Origin: Salinimonas iocasae | Lineage (GTDB): Bacteria; Pseudomonadota; Gammaproteobacteria; Enterobacterales; Alteromonadaceae | Direction: 5' to 3' | NCBI RefSeq assembly: GCF_006228385.1 | Contig: NZ_CP039852.1 | Coordinates: 434,001-498,000, forward strand | Length of the DNA: 64,000 nucleotides | Shown here: piece after piece, positions 45,593-56,876 of the stretch | How the letters are laid out: every line of letters starts with the position of its first letter | Position numbering within the stretch: position 1 is the stretch's first letter | Program-made: the position numbers and the translations under genes | The notes under the pieces: model-generated | Database searches by the model: none | What the model was told of the DNA's origin: nothing | The model's input: only the letters and a program-made list of their open reading frames with translations

Positions 45593-45679
45593 ACGTACTG
45601 AGGATGCTATCATACCGGTTATTACTGGCTGGCAAGTGTAGCCGAATTTATATCGAATTAATAAGGGTTTGTCCGCGCA

Positions 45680-47281
<1,602 letters not shown>

Positions 47282-47314
47282 CCCTGATTTATGCCTGTAG
47301 GGTGAGGACAATAC

Positions 47315-48004
47315 ATGATTAAATTTGAACAGGTTAGTAAAACCTACCCGGGTGGGCAGCGTGCTTTAAGCAAAGTAAACTTTCACATCGCACCCGGCGA
47401 AATGTCATTTCTGACCGGCCACTCCGGGGCAGGCAAAAGTACCCTGTTAAAATTAATCAGTATTATGGAGCGCCCGACGGTAGGCAGAGTGCTTATCAAC
47501 GGGCATGATTTGAATGTCATAAAGCGCCGGCAGATAGCGTATATTCGGCGCGATATCGGCATGATATTCCAAAGCCATCAGCTGCTGATGGATAAGTCAG
47601 TATTTGATAATGTGGCGTTGCCATTGATTATCGAAGGCTATACGCATAAAGAGACAACCCGGCGTGTCCATGCGGCTCTGGATATGGTTGGCTTGCGCAA
47701 TAAAGCTAAAGACCTGCCGATTATGCTCTCTGGTGGTGAACAACAACGTGTAGGTATAGCCCGCGCGGTCGTCAATAAACCCCCGTTACTACTAGCCGAT
47801 GAGCCTACCGGTAACCTGGATCCGAAGCTGTCGATGGAAATCGTCAGGTTGTTTGAGGATTTCAATCAGGCTGGCGTATCCGTGCTTATCGCAACCCACG
47901 ACCTGGGCCTCATAGCCAGAATGCGCTACCGAACGCTGACCCTTAAAGACGGTCGCATGATCACTGACGGGCTGAACGATGAGCCAGAGGAGCTTTACTC
48001 ATGA
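47315..48004 (+). CDS. ftsE: Cell division ATP-binding protein FtsE
   Basis: 229 residues. Walker [10 protein letters not shown] (about 36-44), the [10 protein letters not shown]-loop, the signature [15 protein letters not shown] and the Walker [12 protein letters not shown] are intact; TGNLD is typical of the FtsE/LolD group. With FtsX it forms a complex at the divisome that activates periplasmic septal peptidoglycan amidases through EnvC-like proteins. It lies 33 bases after ftsY and overlaps ftsX by four bases (ATGA), the canonical order in gammaproteobacteria. Confidence 0.97.
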   Translation: MIKFEQVSKTYPGGQRALSKVNFHIAPGEMSFLTGHSGAGKSTLLKLISIMERPTVGRVLINGHDLNVIKRRQIAYIRRDIGMIFQSHQLLMDKSVFDNVALPLIIEGYTHKETTRRVHAALDMVGLRNKAKDLPIMLSGGEQQRVGIARAVVNKPPLLLADEPTGNLDPKLSMEIVRLFEDFNQAGVSVLIATHDLGLIARMRYRTLTLKDGRMITDGLNDEPEELYS

Positions 48005-48981
48005 GCCTGTTATTTAAGGGCCGGCCTCAGGGCGCCAGTGATTCGCGGGTTGGCATAGTGCAGACCATATTGATGGTATGTGTGGCGCACGTTCGCCAGG
48101 GCCTCTCCTCATTAGGCGAGCTCTGGCGCCAGCCAGCTGCATCAATAATGACAGTTGCCGTTTTGGGGCTGAGCATTACACTTCCCAGTACCCTCTACAT
48201 ACTGGTAAAAAATACCGAGAAAATCAGTGCAGGCTGGGAACAGGCCTCTGAAATTTCGCTCTTCCTAAAACAAGGCACTAATGCCGCCAGTTCACAGCAA
48301 CTGCTGACCCGCCTGAAAACCTGGCCTGAAATAGAAAGTGTTACCTATATTCCGGCCGATGATGCGCTTAAAGAGTTCCAGCAGTTGTCCGGCCTTGGTG
48401 ATGCGATGGCCTACCTGGAAGCGAATCCGTTGCCAGATGTAGTACTGGTTACCCCGGCTGAAAAATTTGTAACCCCCGCTGCTGCACAGCGACTGCTGGA
48501 GAAGCTTAAGAAGCAAAGGGAAGTGGATGTGGGTAAACTGGATATAGAGTGGCTGGAGCGGCTCTACGGTTTATTGGATATAGCCAGAGAACTGGTAACG
48601 CTGATTGGTGGACTACTGTTTATTTCGGTGGTACTGATCATCGGCAATACCATCCGCCTGAACATACTTAATAAAAAGGATGAAATTCTGGTGATGAAGC
48701 TGGTGGGCGCCACCGACGCATTTATTCATCGTCCATTTCTATACACAGGTTTTTGGTACGGCTTATTGGGCGGTCTTATCGCCTGGATGGCTGTAATTAT
48801 CATTCTTTGGTGGATGGACAGCAGTATTCAGGCTTTCGCCTCGCTGTATCAAAAAGAGTTCAATATTACCGGGCTGACCGGTACCGCTTTGTTTACAATG
48901 CTTGGCCTCTCGGTTGCGCTGGGATTAGTGGGTTCACTGATTTCAGTGCAGCGGCACGTAAGAGAAATAGAGCCTAAGTAA
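48001..48981 (+). CDS. ftsX: Cell division protein FtsX
   Basis: 326 residues. A cytoplasmic N-tail is followed by a first membrane helix (about 48-70), a periplasmic domain (about 75-195) with the EISLFLKQGT segment, and three further helices, with the conserved EILVMKLVGATDAFIHRPFLYTG between helices two and three. This matches the four-helix FtsX topology. Coupled to FtsE, it transmits ATP hydrolysis to the septal hydrolase activators in the periplasm. The gene ends 22 bases before the end of the convergent EAL-HDOD gene. Confidence 0.96.
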   Translation: MSLLFKGRPQGASDSRVGIVQTILMVCVAHVRQGLSSLGELWRQPAASIMTVAVLGLSITLPSTLYILVKNTEKISAGWEQASEISLFLKQGTNAASSQQLLTRLKTWPEIESVTYIPADDALKEFQQLSGLGDAMAYLEANPLPDVVLVTPAEKFVTPAAAQRLLEKLKKQREVDVGKLDIEWLERLYGLLDIARELVTLIGGLLFISVVLIIGNTIRLNILNKKDEILVMKLVGATDAFIHRPFLYTGFWYGLLGGLIAWMAVIIILWWMDSSIQAFASLYQKEFNITGLTGTALFTMLGLSVALGLVGSLISVQRHVREIEPK

Positions 48982-49003
48982 ACTGTCGTTTCCGCGCCCC
49001 TGA

Positions 49004-50242
49004 TTAATTAAGCAGGGGGCGAGGATAATGAGAGGATATGGTTGCTCTTACGCTATTTCCCCAGACAATGGCCTGGTTATACAGGCTGTGAAGTAGTTTC
49101 TGGTCGGTATCCAGCGCCTTCGATTGCTTTATAACGTTCATCCATAATGCACTTTCAAATGCTCTCACCAACGATAAATAATGATTGAACTCACTGGACT
49201 TGCCCAGTAGCGCATCATTGACAGTATCGGTCAGCGGTAATTGTTTGACGATATCCAGCATATCCTGGTCCAGCAACGCATCCAGCAGAGAAAACAATCC
49301 AACCAAAAAGCCGATAGGCGGATTGGTCTGACGTTTACGGTGCTGAGTGAGCAGGTCAAAGAACTTCGCTCTGACCAACGACATGTGGATCAGCTCCAGA
49401 GGCTTGTCGCTGCCAAGATGTGTTAATGAAAGTAACGCAATAAACTTTTTAATCTCGACTTCGCCCATGTAAGTCAGGGCATGTTTCAGCGATGTGATTT
49501 TGTAGCGCTTATTCACCGTGGGGTTGTTGATAAACTTAAGCAGTAAATAGCTCAGGGCTGCATCCCGCTCGATGATGCCATTAATGCGGCTCAAATCGAA
49601 TTTCTCGCTGCTACTTTCGCCCATTAATTCGACCAGACTCATTTTCGACGCTGGGATCTCACGAGCGATTCTGGCAGTTGGGGAGGCAAAGAAATATCCC
49701 TGGAAAAAGTCAAAGCCAAGATCCCGACAGTCATTGAAGACGTCGTAATCATTAACGTTATTGGCTATAAGCTGAACATTTGCATCGGTGAACTGACTAA
49801 TTCGCTTGTGTGCCTGTTCTAGTCTTATCTTGCTGATATCGACTTTAACAATATCTACCAGCGGCAACGCCTCATGATTACCACTTAGCATCATCGGGTC
49901 ATCCAGCGCCAGTTTAAAACCCAGTTGCTTAATATGCTCGCACGCTTCGCGCAGCCCTGATTCTTTGTACGGGTTTTCTCCCAGTTCAACCACCACCTGC
50001 TCGGGGTTCAGGTTGGTCGGGAAACGCGAGACCAGTGTTTCTGCACTAAAGCTGATAAACGATTTTTTCTCAGCACTGAGGTCATCCAGTCCCAGAGGGT
50101 TGAACTGTTCAATTAATCCTTTTGCTTTTTCTGATGGCGGCTCAGGAAAGGTGCCGCCTTTGCCATCGCGAAAGAGCAGTTCATAGGCAAACACATCCTT
50201 GTCCCGATCCAGAATGGGCTGTCGAGCTATAAACGCAAACAT
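49004..50242 (-). CDS. EAL-HDOD signalling protein with degenerate EAL site (tandem copy 1)
   Basis: 412 residues from ATG 50242 (MFAFIARQPILDRD), which has GGGGA six bases upstream and matches the start of its paralogue; a TTG at 50254 is in frame but unlikely. The EAL part (1 to about 200) keeps ALDDP, VKVD and FFQGY, but EAL reads ELL, the asparagine of the NFS-type motif is serine, and the AEKVE motif reads ANNVN. The phosphodiesterase is therefore most likely inactive. The HDOD domain (about 205-400) shows the ITSLKHALTYMGEVEIKKF core. The architecture is that of YuxH/CdgJ-type regulators of motility or biofilm. It lies directly downstream of the similar gene at 50355-51572. Confidence 0.87.
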   Translation of the reverse strand: MFAFIARQPILDRDKDVFAYELLFRDGKGGTFPEPPSEKAKGLIEQFNPLGLDDLSAEKKSFISFSAETLVSRFPTNLNPEQVVVELGENPYKESGLREACEHIKQLGFKLALDDPMMLSGNHEALPLVDIVKVDISKIRLEQAHKRISQFTDANVQLIANNVNDYDVFNDCRDLGFDFFQGYFFASPTARIAREIPASKMSLVELMGESSSEKFDLSRINGIIERDAALSYLLLKFINNPTVNKRYKITSLKHALTYMGEVEIKKFIALLSLTHLGSDKPLELIHMSLVRAKFFDLLTQHRKRQTNPPIGFLVGLFSLLDALLDQDMLDIVKQLPLTDTVNDALLGKSSEFNHYLSLVRAFESALWMNVIKQSKALDTDQKLLHSLYNQAIVWGNSVRATISSHYPRPLLN

Positions 50243-50354
50243 TTTTTTCCCCAACGATGAGACCGCATTGCACGCATCTCATTAATCAACATGGTATTTT
50301 TTATTCAACGCTTTACTGTACCTCACAGCCTTCGCTGAATCCAGTACAAGCGCA

Positions 50355-51572
50355 CTAGCTTATTACCGGTGTATGGATTTGGTTTACCCAGTCAAGCGCC
50401 TCACTATAATAACGGTGTAAGTCCGACTGGTTAAGCTTATAGCGAGTAGCAAACTGCTTAACGCCAGCCCACTGCGCTTGCTCGAAGTAGGCAATGAGTT
50501 GCACACAATGGCGCAGCCAGCCCGGCTTTTTGCACAGTGCCTGCTGAACATCCTCGTCTAACGGGATCTTCTCAACCAGTTCTTCCATTGGCTGACTAAT
50601 AAGCGCATCTAAGAGCGAAAGCAACCCAACCAGAAAACCGGCATTCACATCAGCATTGCCGGTACTGGCGCATAGTCGTTCACAAAACTTAGCCCTCACC
50701 AGTGACATGGTAAGCAGCTCATTCGGCTCGTCTTTACACATGTTTGATAGTGCCAAAAGCGCTATAAACTTTCTAAGTTCCTGCTCCCCCATGTAAGTCA
50801 GAGCGTGATGCAGAGAGGAGATTTTATTACGCTTATTTACCAGCGGATTATTGATATAGCGTAACAGCTGAAAGGTCAGGGCAGGGTCCCGCTCGATAAT
50901 CGTTTTTATTTTTCTCATACTGAGCGAGCGGGAAGCCGACTCGTTCATCAGTTCCATCATTGTCAGCTGCCCGGCAGTAAATTGTTTGTGGCGGACAAGC
51001 TCCGGCTTTGCCAGGTAGTATCCCTGAAAGTAGTCGAATCCTAACATATGGTATTTTTCGAATTCGGCACGGGTTTCTACTTTTTCGGCCAGTAACTTTA
51101 TTCCGCGATCCTTAAGATCAGGCACCATTGCTGCAATTTTTTCATAGGACGTTTCACGAATATCAAACTTTATAATGCTGACAAAAGAAAGAAATGGTGC
51201 CCATTTTTCGTCAAGATCGTAATCGTCCAGCGCGATTTGATATCCCAGTTTTTTTAATTGGCGACATGCGTCAATCAGCTCTATATTGATGTCTACCGTT
51301 TCAAGGATTTCTATAACGGTGTGAGCAGGGTCGAGCGAACGGGGAAAGTGGTTTATCAACGTGTCCTGATGAAAGTTGATAAACGCAAGGTGTTTGCCGA
51401 TAACTGCTTCAAGTCCAAGGCTTAAATGGGTAGAAGAGATGACCCTGGATGTGGCTTCATCCGGAGATACATCGGGGAAACCGTTTGACTTACCATCACG
51501 GAATAGCAGCTCGTAGGCGTACAGCTCATGATGCGTGTTGAAAATTGGCTGACGTGCTACATAAGCAAACAT
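50355..51572 (-). CDS. EAL-HDOD signalling protein (tandem copy 2)
   Basis: 405 residues, the same layout as its neighbour. The start MFAYVARQPIFNTHHE has GGAG at a good distance. The EAL part has ELL instead of EAL but keeps NFH, ILE, ALDDY, IKFD, LAEKVE and YFQGYYLAKP, so its metal and substrate residues are more complete than those of the first copy. The HDOD domain carries KISSLHHALTYMGEQELRKF. Such proteins bind or degrade cyclic-di-GMP and interact through the HDOD domain. The two copies arose by duplication and have diverged, separated by 112 bases. Confidence 0.88.
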   Translation of the reverse strand: MFAYVARQPIFNTHHELYAYELLFRDGKSNGFPDVSPDEATSRVISSTHLSLGLEAVIGKHLAFINFHQDTLINHFPRSLDPAHTVIEILETVDINIELIDACRQLKKLGYQIALDDYDLDEKWAPFLSFVSIIKFDIRETSYEKIAAMVPDLKDRGIKLLAEKVETRAEFEKYHMLGFDYFQGYYLAKPELVRHKQFTAGQLTMMELMNESASRSLSMRKIKTIIERDPALTFQLLRYINNPLVNKRNKISSLHHALTYMGEQELRKFIALLALSNMCKDEPNELLTMSLVRAKFCERLCASTGNADVNAGFLVGLLSLLDALISQPMEELVEKIPLDEDVQQALCKKPGWLRHCVQLIAYFEQAQWAGVKQFATRYKLNQSDLHRYYSEALDWVNQIHTPVIS

Positions 51573-51945
51573 CTTAAAGCTCCTTGTTGAGTCAGCATGC
51601 TTTTTATTTATGGCGACAGTAACAGAACAGTCACGTTGTAATGGTACAGTCTTTGCTGTTTATTTTTATATCATAAGGTAGAACCCGAAGCGGGTGTATA
51701 CCTTTTTGACAGAGTTTTGTATCAAAATCTTCAGTCACTGATATTTTTGGTCAGATTTTGAAAACTGTCCCACGTCAAAATAGCGTTGGGTACCCCATGC
51801 AGTGAAGGAACTTTTCTTTCTTTTTTCTGTCTTGAATATTGTCGTTTAGACACTATACATATACATTGCGTTTAAAACAGGTGCGGGATTCGCAATTCAA
51901 CGCTTATTTTGGTACAATAGAGTGCTTAAATAACTGAGGTGATTA
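51573..51945. other. Divergent upstream region of rpoH, with candidate rpoH promoter
   Basis: This gene-free 373-bp interval is divergent between the EAL-HDOD genes and rpoH. On the plus strand TTGAAT (51832-51837) and TATACA (51854-51859), 16 bp apart, form a candidate sigma-70 promoter. A TACAAT hexamer lies at 51912-51917 without a clear -35 box. rpoH usually has several promoters, so both may be used. GAGGTG lies before the rpoH start. Confidence 0.5.
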
Positions 51946-52800
51946 ATGAGCAAGACAATGCAATCGATGGCCCTTTCGGTTCCTCAAAACGGTAGCATCG
52001 AAGGCTACATTCAGGCGGTCAGTTCAATCAATATGCTGACAGCGGATGAGGAACGTTCTCTGGCGTTGAAACTTCGTGAAGAGGGTGACCTTGAATCTGC
52101 CCGCAAGCTGGTTATGTCGCACCTGCGTTTCGTTGTGCATATTGCTAAATCTTATTCCGGCTACGGGTTGCCTCAGGCTGATTTGATTCAGGAAGGTAAT
52201 ATCGGCCTGATGAAAGCTGTTAAACGCTTTGACCCATCAGTAGGCGTGCGCCTGGTCTCATTTGCCGTTCACTGGATCAAGGCTGAGATACACGAATTCG
52301 TATTGAAGAACTGGCGTATCGTTAAAGTCGCTACGACGAAGGCGCAACGTAAATTGTTCTTTAATTTGCGTAAAGCTAAAAAACGTCTGGGTTGGTTCAC
52401 CAACGCTGAAGTACAAACTGTTGCCAGCGAGCTGGGTGTGAGTACCAAAGAAGTGCTTCAGATGGAAGCGCGTATGAGTAGTCAGGATCAGGCATTCGAT
52501 TTGAGTGCGGATGATGACGAAAATGGCAGTTTCGCACCGGTTCAGTTTTTAGAAGACAAAAGTACCGACGTTGAAACCGACGTTATCAACCAGGATTGGG
52601 ATATGAACGCAAGCAAGCGTTTATATAGCGCAATCAAAACGTTGGATGGCCGAAGCCAGGATATTATTGAAACCCGCTGGCTGGCTGATAACAAGATTAC
52701 GTTGCAGGATTTAGCTGACAAATATCAGGTCTCTGCGGAGCGAGTTCGTCAGATTGAAAAAAATGCGATGAAAAAACTACAGGCGGCGATGGTAGCCTGA
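51946..52800 (+). CDS. rpoH: RNA polymerase sigma-32 (heat shock) factor
   Basis: 284 residues, the same length as E. coli RpoH. Region 2 contains [40 protein letters not shown] and region 2.4 [18 protein letters not shown]. The RpoH-specific box [10 protein letters not shown] follows region 2, and region 4 has the helix-turn-helix [20 protein letters not shown]. It directs polymerase to heat-shock promoters and is itself controlled by DnaK and FtsH. It lies near ftsYEX as in E. coli, here separated by the two EAL-HDOD genes. A strong terminator follows. Confidence 0.98.
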   Translation: MSKTMQSMALSVPQNGSIEGYIQAVSSINMLTADEERSLALKLREEGDLESARKLVMSHLRFVVHIAKSYSGYGLPQADLIQEGNIGLMKAVKRFDPSVGVRLVSFAVHWIKAEIHEFVLKNWRIVKVATTKAQRKLFFNLRKAKKRLGWFTNAEVQTVASELGVSTKEVLQMEARMSSQDQAFDLSADDDENGSFAPVQFLEDKSTDVETDVINQDWDMNASKRLYSAIKTLDGRSQDIIETRWLADNKITLQDLADKYQVSAERVRQIEKNAMKKLQAAMVA

Positions 52801-52820
52801 TAAGTTTGAGTTATGAATAT

Positions 52821-52848
52821 AAAAAAAGCGCCTTTCGGCGCTTTTTTT
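52821..52848. terminator. Bidirectional terminator between rpoH and purT
   Basis: AAAAAAAGCGCC (52821-52832) pairs with GGCGCTTTTTTT (52837-52848) across a TTTC loop, a perfect 12-bp stem with A and T runs on both sides. It can serve both convergent genes. Confidence 0.95.
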
Positions 52849-52858
52849 GTGCCTTGAA

Positions 52859-54043
52859 TTAATTCAGCATAACAGTAAGTGAATTCACGATATGAAGTGC
52901 TCTGGCCTTCGCGTCATCGATGCTCATTGCTTTTGCTAATGCCACGCCCATCCTGCGTTTACCTGCAACAGCCGGCTTACCAAATAGTCTCAGGTCGCTA
53001 TGGGGTTGGGTCAGTGCAGTTGCCAGATTGGTGTAGCTAATATTTTGACTGTTGCCTTCAACTACCAGCGCGGCCGATGCTGCTGGCCCGTCGCATGTAA
53101 TCATGGGTATGGGCAGCCCTAAAAATGCTCTGGCGTGTAGTGCAAACTCTGACAAATTTTGCGAGATTAATGTCACCAGGCCAGTATCATGGGGCCTGGG
53201 TGACACTTCGCTGAATATGACATCGTTACCTTTTATAAACAGTTCAACACCAAACAGGCCATTGCCGCCGAGAGCTTCTGTAATAGTAGCGGCTATCAAA
53301 TGCGCCTTTTCAAGTGCTTCAGCGGACATCTTTTGTGGCTGCCAGGAAACCTGATAATCACCATCCTTTTGGACATGGCCTATCGGCATACAAAATTGTG
53401 ATTCGCCCTGGGATCGGACGGTAAGCAAGGTGATTTCATAATCAAAGTCTATTGCGCCCTCAACAATCACTTTGCCGTTACCGGCTCGGCCGCCTTCCTG
53501 GGCGTACTGCCAGGCAGCCTCAAGCTGGCTTTCCTGTGTGATATATGACTGGCCTTTGCCAGATGAACTCATTATGGGCTTTACAAAGCACGGATAGCCG
53601 ACACTTTTAACAGCATGTCTGAAGTTTTCCCAGTCTTCGGCAAACTCATAAGGAGAGGTAGGCATTCCGAGAGTCTCAGCAGCCAGTCTGCGGATACCCT
53701 CACGGTTCATAGTGAGGTGAGCGGCTTTTGCGCTGGGCACCACATTAAAACCATCTTCTTCCAATTCAAGCAGCGTCGCAGTAGCTATGGCTTCAACCTC
53801 AGGAACAATAAAGTCAGGCTGGTGCTGTTCAACGGCTTGCCTGAGTGCCTGAGCATCCAGCATTGAGAATATTTCACATTGCTGCGCAACCTGCATTGCC
53901 GGCGCATCTGCATAACTGTCACAGGCGATTACCTGGCATCCCAGCCGGATACACTCAATAGCGACTTCTTTGCCTAACTCACCGCTGCCCAGCAACATGA
54001 CTTTGGTGGCCGATGCGGTGAAAGGCGTTCCTATATCTGTCAT
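52859..54043 (-). CDS. purT: Formate-dependent phosphoribosylglycinamide formyltransferase
   Basis: 394 residues, the typical PurT length. It has the N-terminal preATP-grasp segment [22 protein letters not shown], the ATP-grasp domain with [14 protein letters not shown] (phosphate loop) and the [19 protein letters not shown] metal-binding region. PurT converts GAR to formyl-GAR using formate and ATP, an alternative to PurN. Its ATG overlaps the stop of the preceding GNAT-hotdog gene (ATGA), indicating co-translation. It is the downstream gene of that pair. Confidence 0.96.
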   Translation of the reverse strand: MTDIGTPFTASATKVMLLGSGELGKEVAIECIRLGCQVIACDSYADAPAMQVAQQCEIFSMLDAQALRQAVEQHQPDFIVPEVEAIATATLLELEEDGFNVVPSAKAAHLTMNREGIRRLAAETLGMPTSPYEFAEDWENFRHAVKSVGYPCFVKPIMSSSGKGQSYITQESQLEAAWQYAQEGGRAGNGKVIVEGAIDFDYEITLLTVRSQGESQFCMPIGHVQKDGDYQVSWQPQKMSAEALEKAHLIAATITEALGGNGLFGVELFIKGNDVIFSEVSPRPHDTGLVTLISQNLSEFALHARAFLGLPIPMITCDGPAASAALVVEGNSQNISYTNLATALTQPHSDLRLFGKPAVAGKRRMGVALAKAMSIDDAKARALHIVNSLTVMLN

Positions 54044-54954
54044 TTATTCTCCCGGACGGGTGGCGGTATTACCCAGTAAATACCTTTAAATTCAGCGACA
54101 GGGTTGTCGCCATCAAGAATATCTATATGAAGGGTAAAGCGCGCCTTCTTATTCTTTTCCAGGTTAGTATATTTGCCGGCTAATGACTCAACATTACATA
54201 TACCTCTGGGCTTCATTGTCACGGGCTTGTGGTAATGAATATCACCGTCACCCAATACTATATCGCCTTCAAGCTGTCTTTCTTTCAGTTGCAGATACAA
54301 CATTCCCCAGCCTGTGAGCGTCGCCAATGAGAAAATGCTGCCCGCGAACATTGTGCCATGCACGTTAATGTTCTTATTGAGCGAGGCGCGGGTCTCAAGG
54401 GTATTGCCGCTGTACATATGAAGTTTTATCCCCATATGTTCAGTAATAGGTATGGTCTCTGCCCACGTTTTCTGTAGCTCTTTACACCATTTCGGATGAA
54501 GAATTAATGAACTGGGATCTGATAGCTTTTTCACCATTTGCTGGCGTTTCAGCATACCCAGCTCGTTGGGCGCTTCCCGTTCGATAACAAATCCGCAGGA
54601 GGAGAAAAAGTCGATAGAGGTTTCACGGCTGTTTGTAACTGCGCGCACGGCGCCCATTTCTCTGGCAACATTTTCCAGTGCGCCAAGCATCATCTGGCCC
54701 AAACCGCGGCGATGATAATCCGAGTGAACCGCAATATGCCGGATTTGCGCTTCCTCTGCTGTATTTAAATGCACGCGTCCACAGGCGACGATTTCGCCCT
54801 GACCGTTCACCAGCATCCGGTGCTCAGCAACCTGCTCATACTCGTCTTTTTCGGAGCCGGGAGGAAAATTCCACGGCTGACGAAGATACGTCCAGCGAAA
54901 AGTAAAGTACCTTTCAAGCTGCTCTTCGGTTTCTGGTGTCACAACTCTGAACAC
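54040..54954 (-). CDS. GNAT N-acetyltransferase fused to a hotdog thioesterase-like domain
   Basis: 304 residues from GTG 54954. The first half (about 1-140) is a GNAT domain with the acetyl-CoA motif [20 protein letters not shown] and a C-terminal SCGFVIE. The second half (about 155-304) is a YiiD C-terminal hotdog domain with [24 protein letters not shown], where the His is expected to bind or activate a thioester. The fusion of the two domains is known in Vibrio and relatives. Substrates are not known; a CoA-thioester-related role is likely. The gene overlaps purT by four bases. Confidence 0.88.
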   Translation of the reverse strand: MFRVVTPETEEQLERYFTFRWTYLRQPWNFPPGSEKDEYEQVAEHRMLVNGQGEIVACGRVHLNTAEEAQIRHIAVHSDYHRRGLGQMMLGALENVAREMGAVRAVTNSRETSIDFFSSCGFVIEREAPNELGMLKRQQMVKKLSDPSSLILHPKWCKELQKTWAETIPITEHMGIKLHMYSGNTLETRASLNKNINVHGTMFAGSIFSLATLTGWGMLYLQLKERQLEGDIVLGDGDIHYHKPVTMKPRGICNVESLAGKYTNLEKNKKARFTLHIDILDGDNPVAEFKGIYWVIPPPVRENK

Positions 54955-55078
54955 ATATACCCCGACATTTGTTGAAGTGCGTCAGCCATTTAACCTTATG
55001 GTTGACCTGGTAACAAGCTTTTATGAAGAATGGGCTTCGTAGCGCCTGACATGAACCATGAATTAAGCGAGCGGGGGC

Positions 55079-55516
55079 TCAGAAAGTAAACTGAAATGTT
55101 ACCGGCCCGTCATTGACTAAAGCCACCTGCATGTCAGCGCCGAATTGCCCTGTCTCAACGTCCAGGCCTGCGTCAGTCAAAGCAGTAACCGCATCATTGT
55201 AAATCGCTTCACCATGTTCCGGTGAGGCGCCACGAGAAAAACCCGGCCGGTTGCCTTTTTGGGTGTCGGCCACCAGGGTAAATTGTGAAACCAGCAGTAT
55301 TTTTCCCTGAACCTGCTGAATGTTGAGGTTCATCTTTCCTTCTTCATCACTGAACAGACGGAAATTGGAAAGCTTTCTGACCAGCTTTTGAATTTGAGTA
55401 TGGTCATCGGTTTTTTCAACGCCGAGTAAAACCAGCATGCCATGGTCAATATCGCCAACCGTTTTCGAATCAACGGTTACGCTGGCCTGACTTACCCTTT
55501 GTATCAGTGCAATCAT
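55079..55516 (-). CDS. dtd: D-aminoacyl-tRNA deacylase
   Basis: 145 residues from ATG 55516 (MIALIQRVSQASVTVD), the standard start and length; GGGAG lies four bases before it. Conserved segments are GMLVLLGVEKTD, KLRNFR-like LSNFRLF, LLVSQFTLVADTQKGNRPGF (the SQxT motif) and VALVNDGPVTFQF near the end (GP motif). DTD hydrolyses D-aminoacyl-tRNA and mischarged glycyl-tRNA(Ala). The start overlaps the stop of pip by four bases (ATGA), so both are expressed together. Confidence 0.96.
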   Translation of the reverse strand: MIALIQRVSQASVTVDSKTVGDIDHGMLVLLGVEKTDDHTQIQKLVRKLSNFRLFSDEEGKMNLNIQQVQGKILLVSQFTLVADTQKGNRPGFSRGASPEHGEAIYNDAVTALTDAGLDVETGQFGADMQVALVNDGPVTFQFTF

Positions 55517-56487
55517 AAGGCTCCCTGTAATGCTCGGGACATATCCCGGGTAGCGCTGCATAGTTTAAGAGCAATACCACCTTCGCTGGTACTGTGGCCA
55601 GCGCCGGATACGATATGCAAATCACTTTGCGACCAGGCTTTATGTAACTGCCAGGCAGCTTCCGTTTTGCAGATAACATCATATCGGCCATGCACGATAG
55701 CACCGGGGATGTGAGCAATTTTATGAATATTATTGAGGATGTAGTTTTCTTCAATGAAGCACCGGTTAAGTAAGTAATGGCACTCCAGTTTGGCCAGACA
55801 GGTTACCAGCGACAGGGGATAATGTGTAGTAATGTCGCCAGTACCGGGAGGAAGATAAAGCCTTGATAAACGCTCTTCCCAAACATACCAGCGCTTTAAT
55901 GCAGCAAGCCGCACCGCTTCGTTTTTATCATCGAATTGTTGTTGGTAGTTTTGGCAGATGGTCTCTACTGTAAGCGGTTCATCAATGCCTTCAACAAAGA
56001 CCTCATAGTGTTCGGGATAAAGCTGTGCACCACCGCCGCAGGGCTCCAGATACCATTTGCGATCTTCTTCGCGCCCCAGAAATACGCCGCGAACAATGAC
56101 CCCGAGTGTACTTTGCGGATTCTTTATGGCCGCAAGCAGTGCCAGGGTGGCACCCCATGAGCCTCCAAACAGTACCCAGCGTTCAATGTTAAGTTTCTGA
56201 CGTAACGTCTCTATATCGCGAAGGGTATTTTGCGTGGTATTGCCTTCGAGGCTTCCAAACGGGCGTGAGCGACCGCATCCGCGCTGTTCAAAGGCGATAA
56301 TGTGATAGCGGTTCGCATCGAAAAAGCGTCGGTAATTTGGGGATAACCCCGCCCCCGGACCACCGTGCAGATAAAGCACAGGAATGCCATCCGGATTCCC
56401 ACTCTGTTCGTAGTAAAGCTCACAGTCATCGGCAGTCTTTACGTAACCACTGGCGTAACTTCCGATGTCGGGATAAAGTCGTTTCAT
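55513..56487 (-). CDS. pip: Proline iminopeptidase (S33 family)
   Basis: 324 residues. It is an alpha/beta hydrolase with the oxyanion LHGGPGAGLSPN, the nucleophile elbow GGSWGATLALL (serine at about residue 110), the acid in VHGRYDVIC and the final histidine in SGAGHS. The AFEQRGCGRSRP segment is characteristic of prolyl aminopeptidases. It cleaves N-terminal proline from peptides in the cytoplasm. It precedes dtd with a four-base overlap. Confidence 0.93.
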   Translation of the reverse strand: MKRLYPDIGSYASGYVKTADDCELYYEQSGNPDGIPVLYLHGGPGAGLSPNYRRFFDANRYHIIAFEQRGCGRSRPFGSLEGNTTQNTLRDIETLRQKLNIERWVLFGGSWGATLALLAAIKNPQSTLGVIVRGVFLGREEDRKWYLEPCGGGAQLYPEHYEVFVEGIDEPLTVETICQNYQQQFDDKNEAVRLAALKRWYVWEERLSRLYLPPGTGDITTHYPLSLVTCLAKLECHYLLNRCFIEENYILNNIHKIAHIPGAIVHGRYDVICKTEAAWQLHKAWSQSDLHIVSGAGHSTSEGGIALKLCSATRDMSRALQGAL

Positions 56488-56633
56488 TTTGTTACAGCGT
56501 ATTGTTCTACTGTCAAATTTGGTTTAGTTTTCAGTTAACCATACGTATTAGGTAGTGAAAAGCTAACATCATGCGATTTCTCTACTATACGCATCTTTAA
56601 TTTTTGTATGCAAACTATTTCATGAGGGGCGTT

Positions 56634-56876
56634 ATGTCAGGACAAGGTTCGGGCGGGAATGTAATTGCGGCATTGTGCAATTTTTTTATACCGGGACTAG
56701 GCCATTTATTGCAAGGCCGAGTATTAAAAGCACTCATGTTTTTTCTGGTAACCGGCGCATGCTACGCACTGGCTGCCACGGTAATTTTTATCTTCCTTTG
56801 GCCGGTCGGCGCAATCTTCCATCTATGGGCTATCATTGACGCGGCTGTCTATAAGGGACCAAATGCGAGGTTATAA
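56634..56876 (+). CDS. Small membrane protein of unknown function
   Basis: 80 residues from ATG 56634, which has GAGGGG five bases upstream; in-frame starts further upstream lack a ribosome site. Two hydrophobic segments (about 8-20 and 32-62) enclose the motif PGLGHLLQGRVLKA, which resembles the TM2-type or DUF-like small proteins with a PGxGxxxxG turn. The family is not confidently named. The stop codon TAA overlaps the ATG of the next gene by one base, so it is coupled to the lipoprotein gene and may act with it. Confidence 0.65.
   Translation: MSGQGSGGNVIAALCNFFIPGLGHLLQGRVLKALMFFLVTGACYALAATVIFIFLWPVGAIFHLWAIIDAAVYKGPNARL

Noticed and set aside
48984..49014. GC-rich inverted repeat between ftsX and the EAL-HDOD gene as a terminator
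   Set aside because: The arms are unequal by one base and no T run follows on either strand, so support is too weak.
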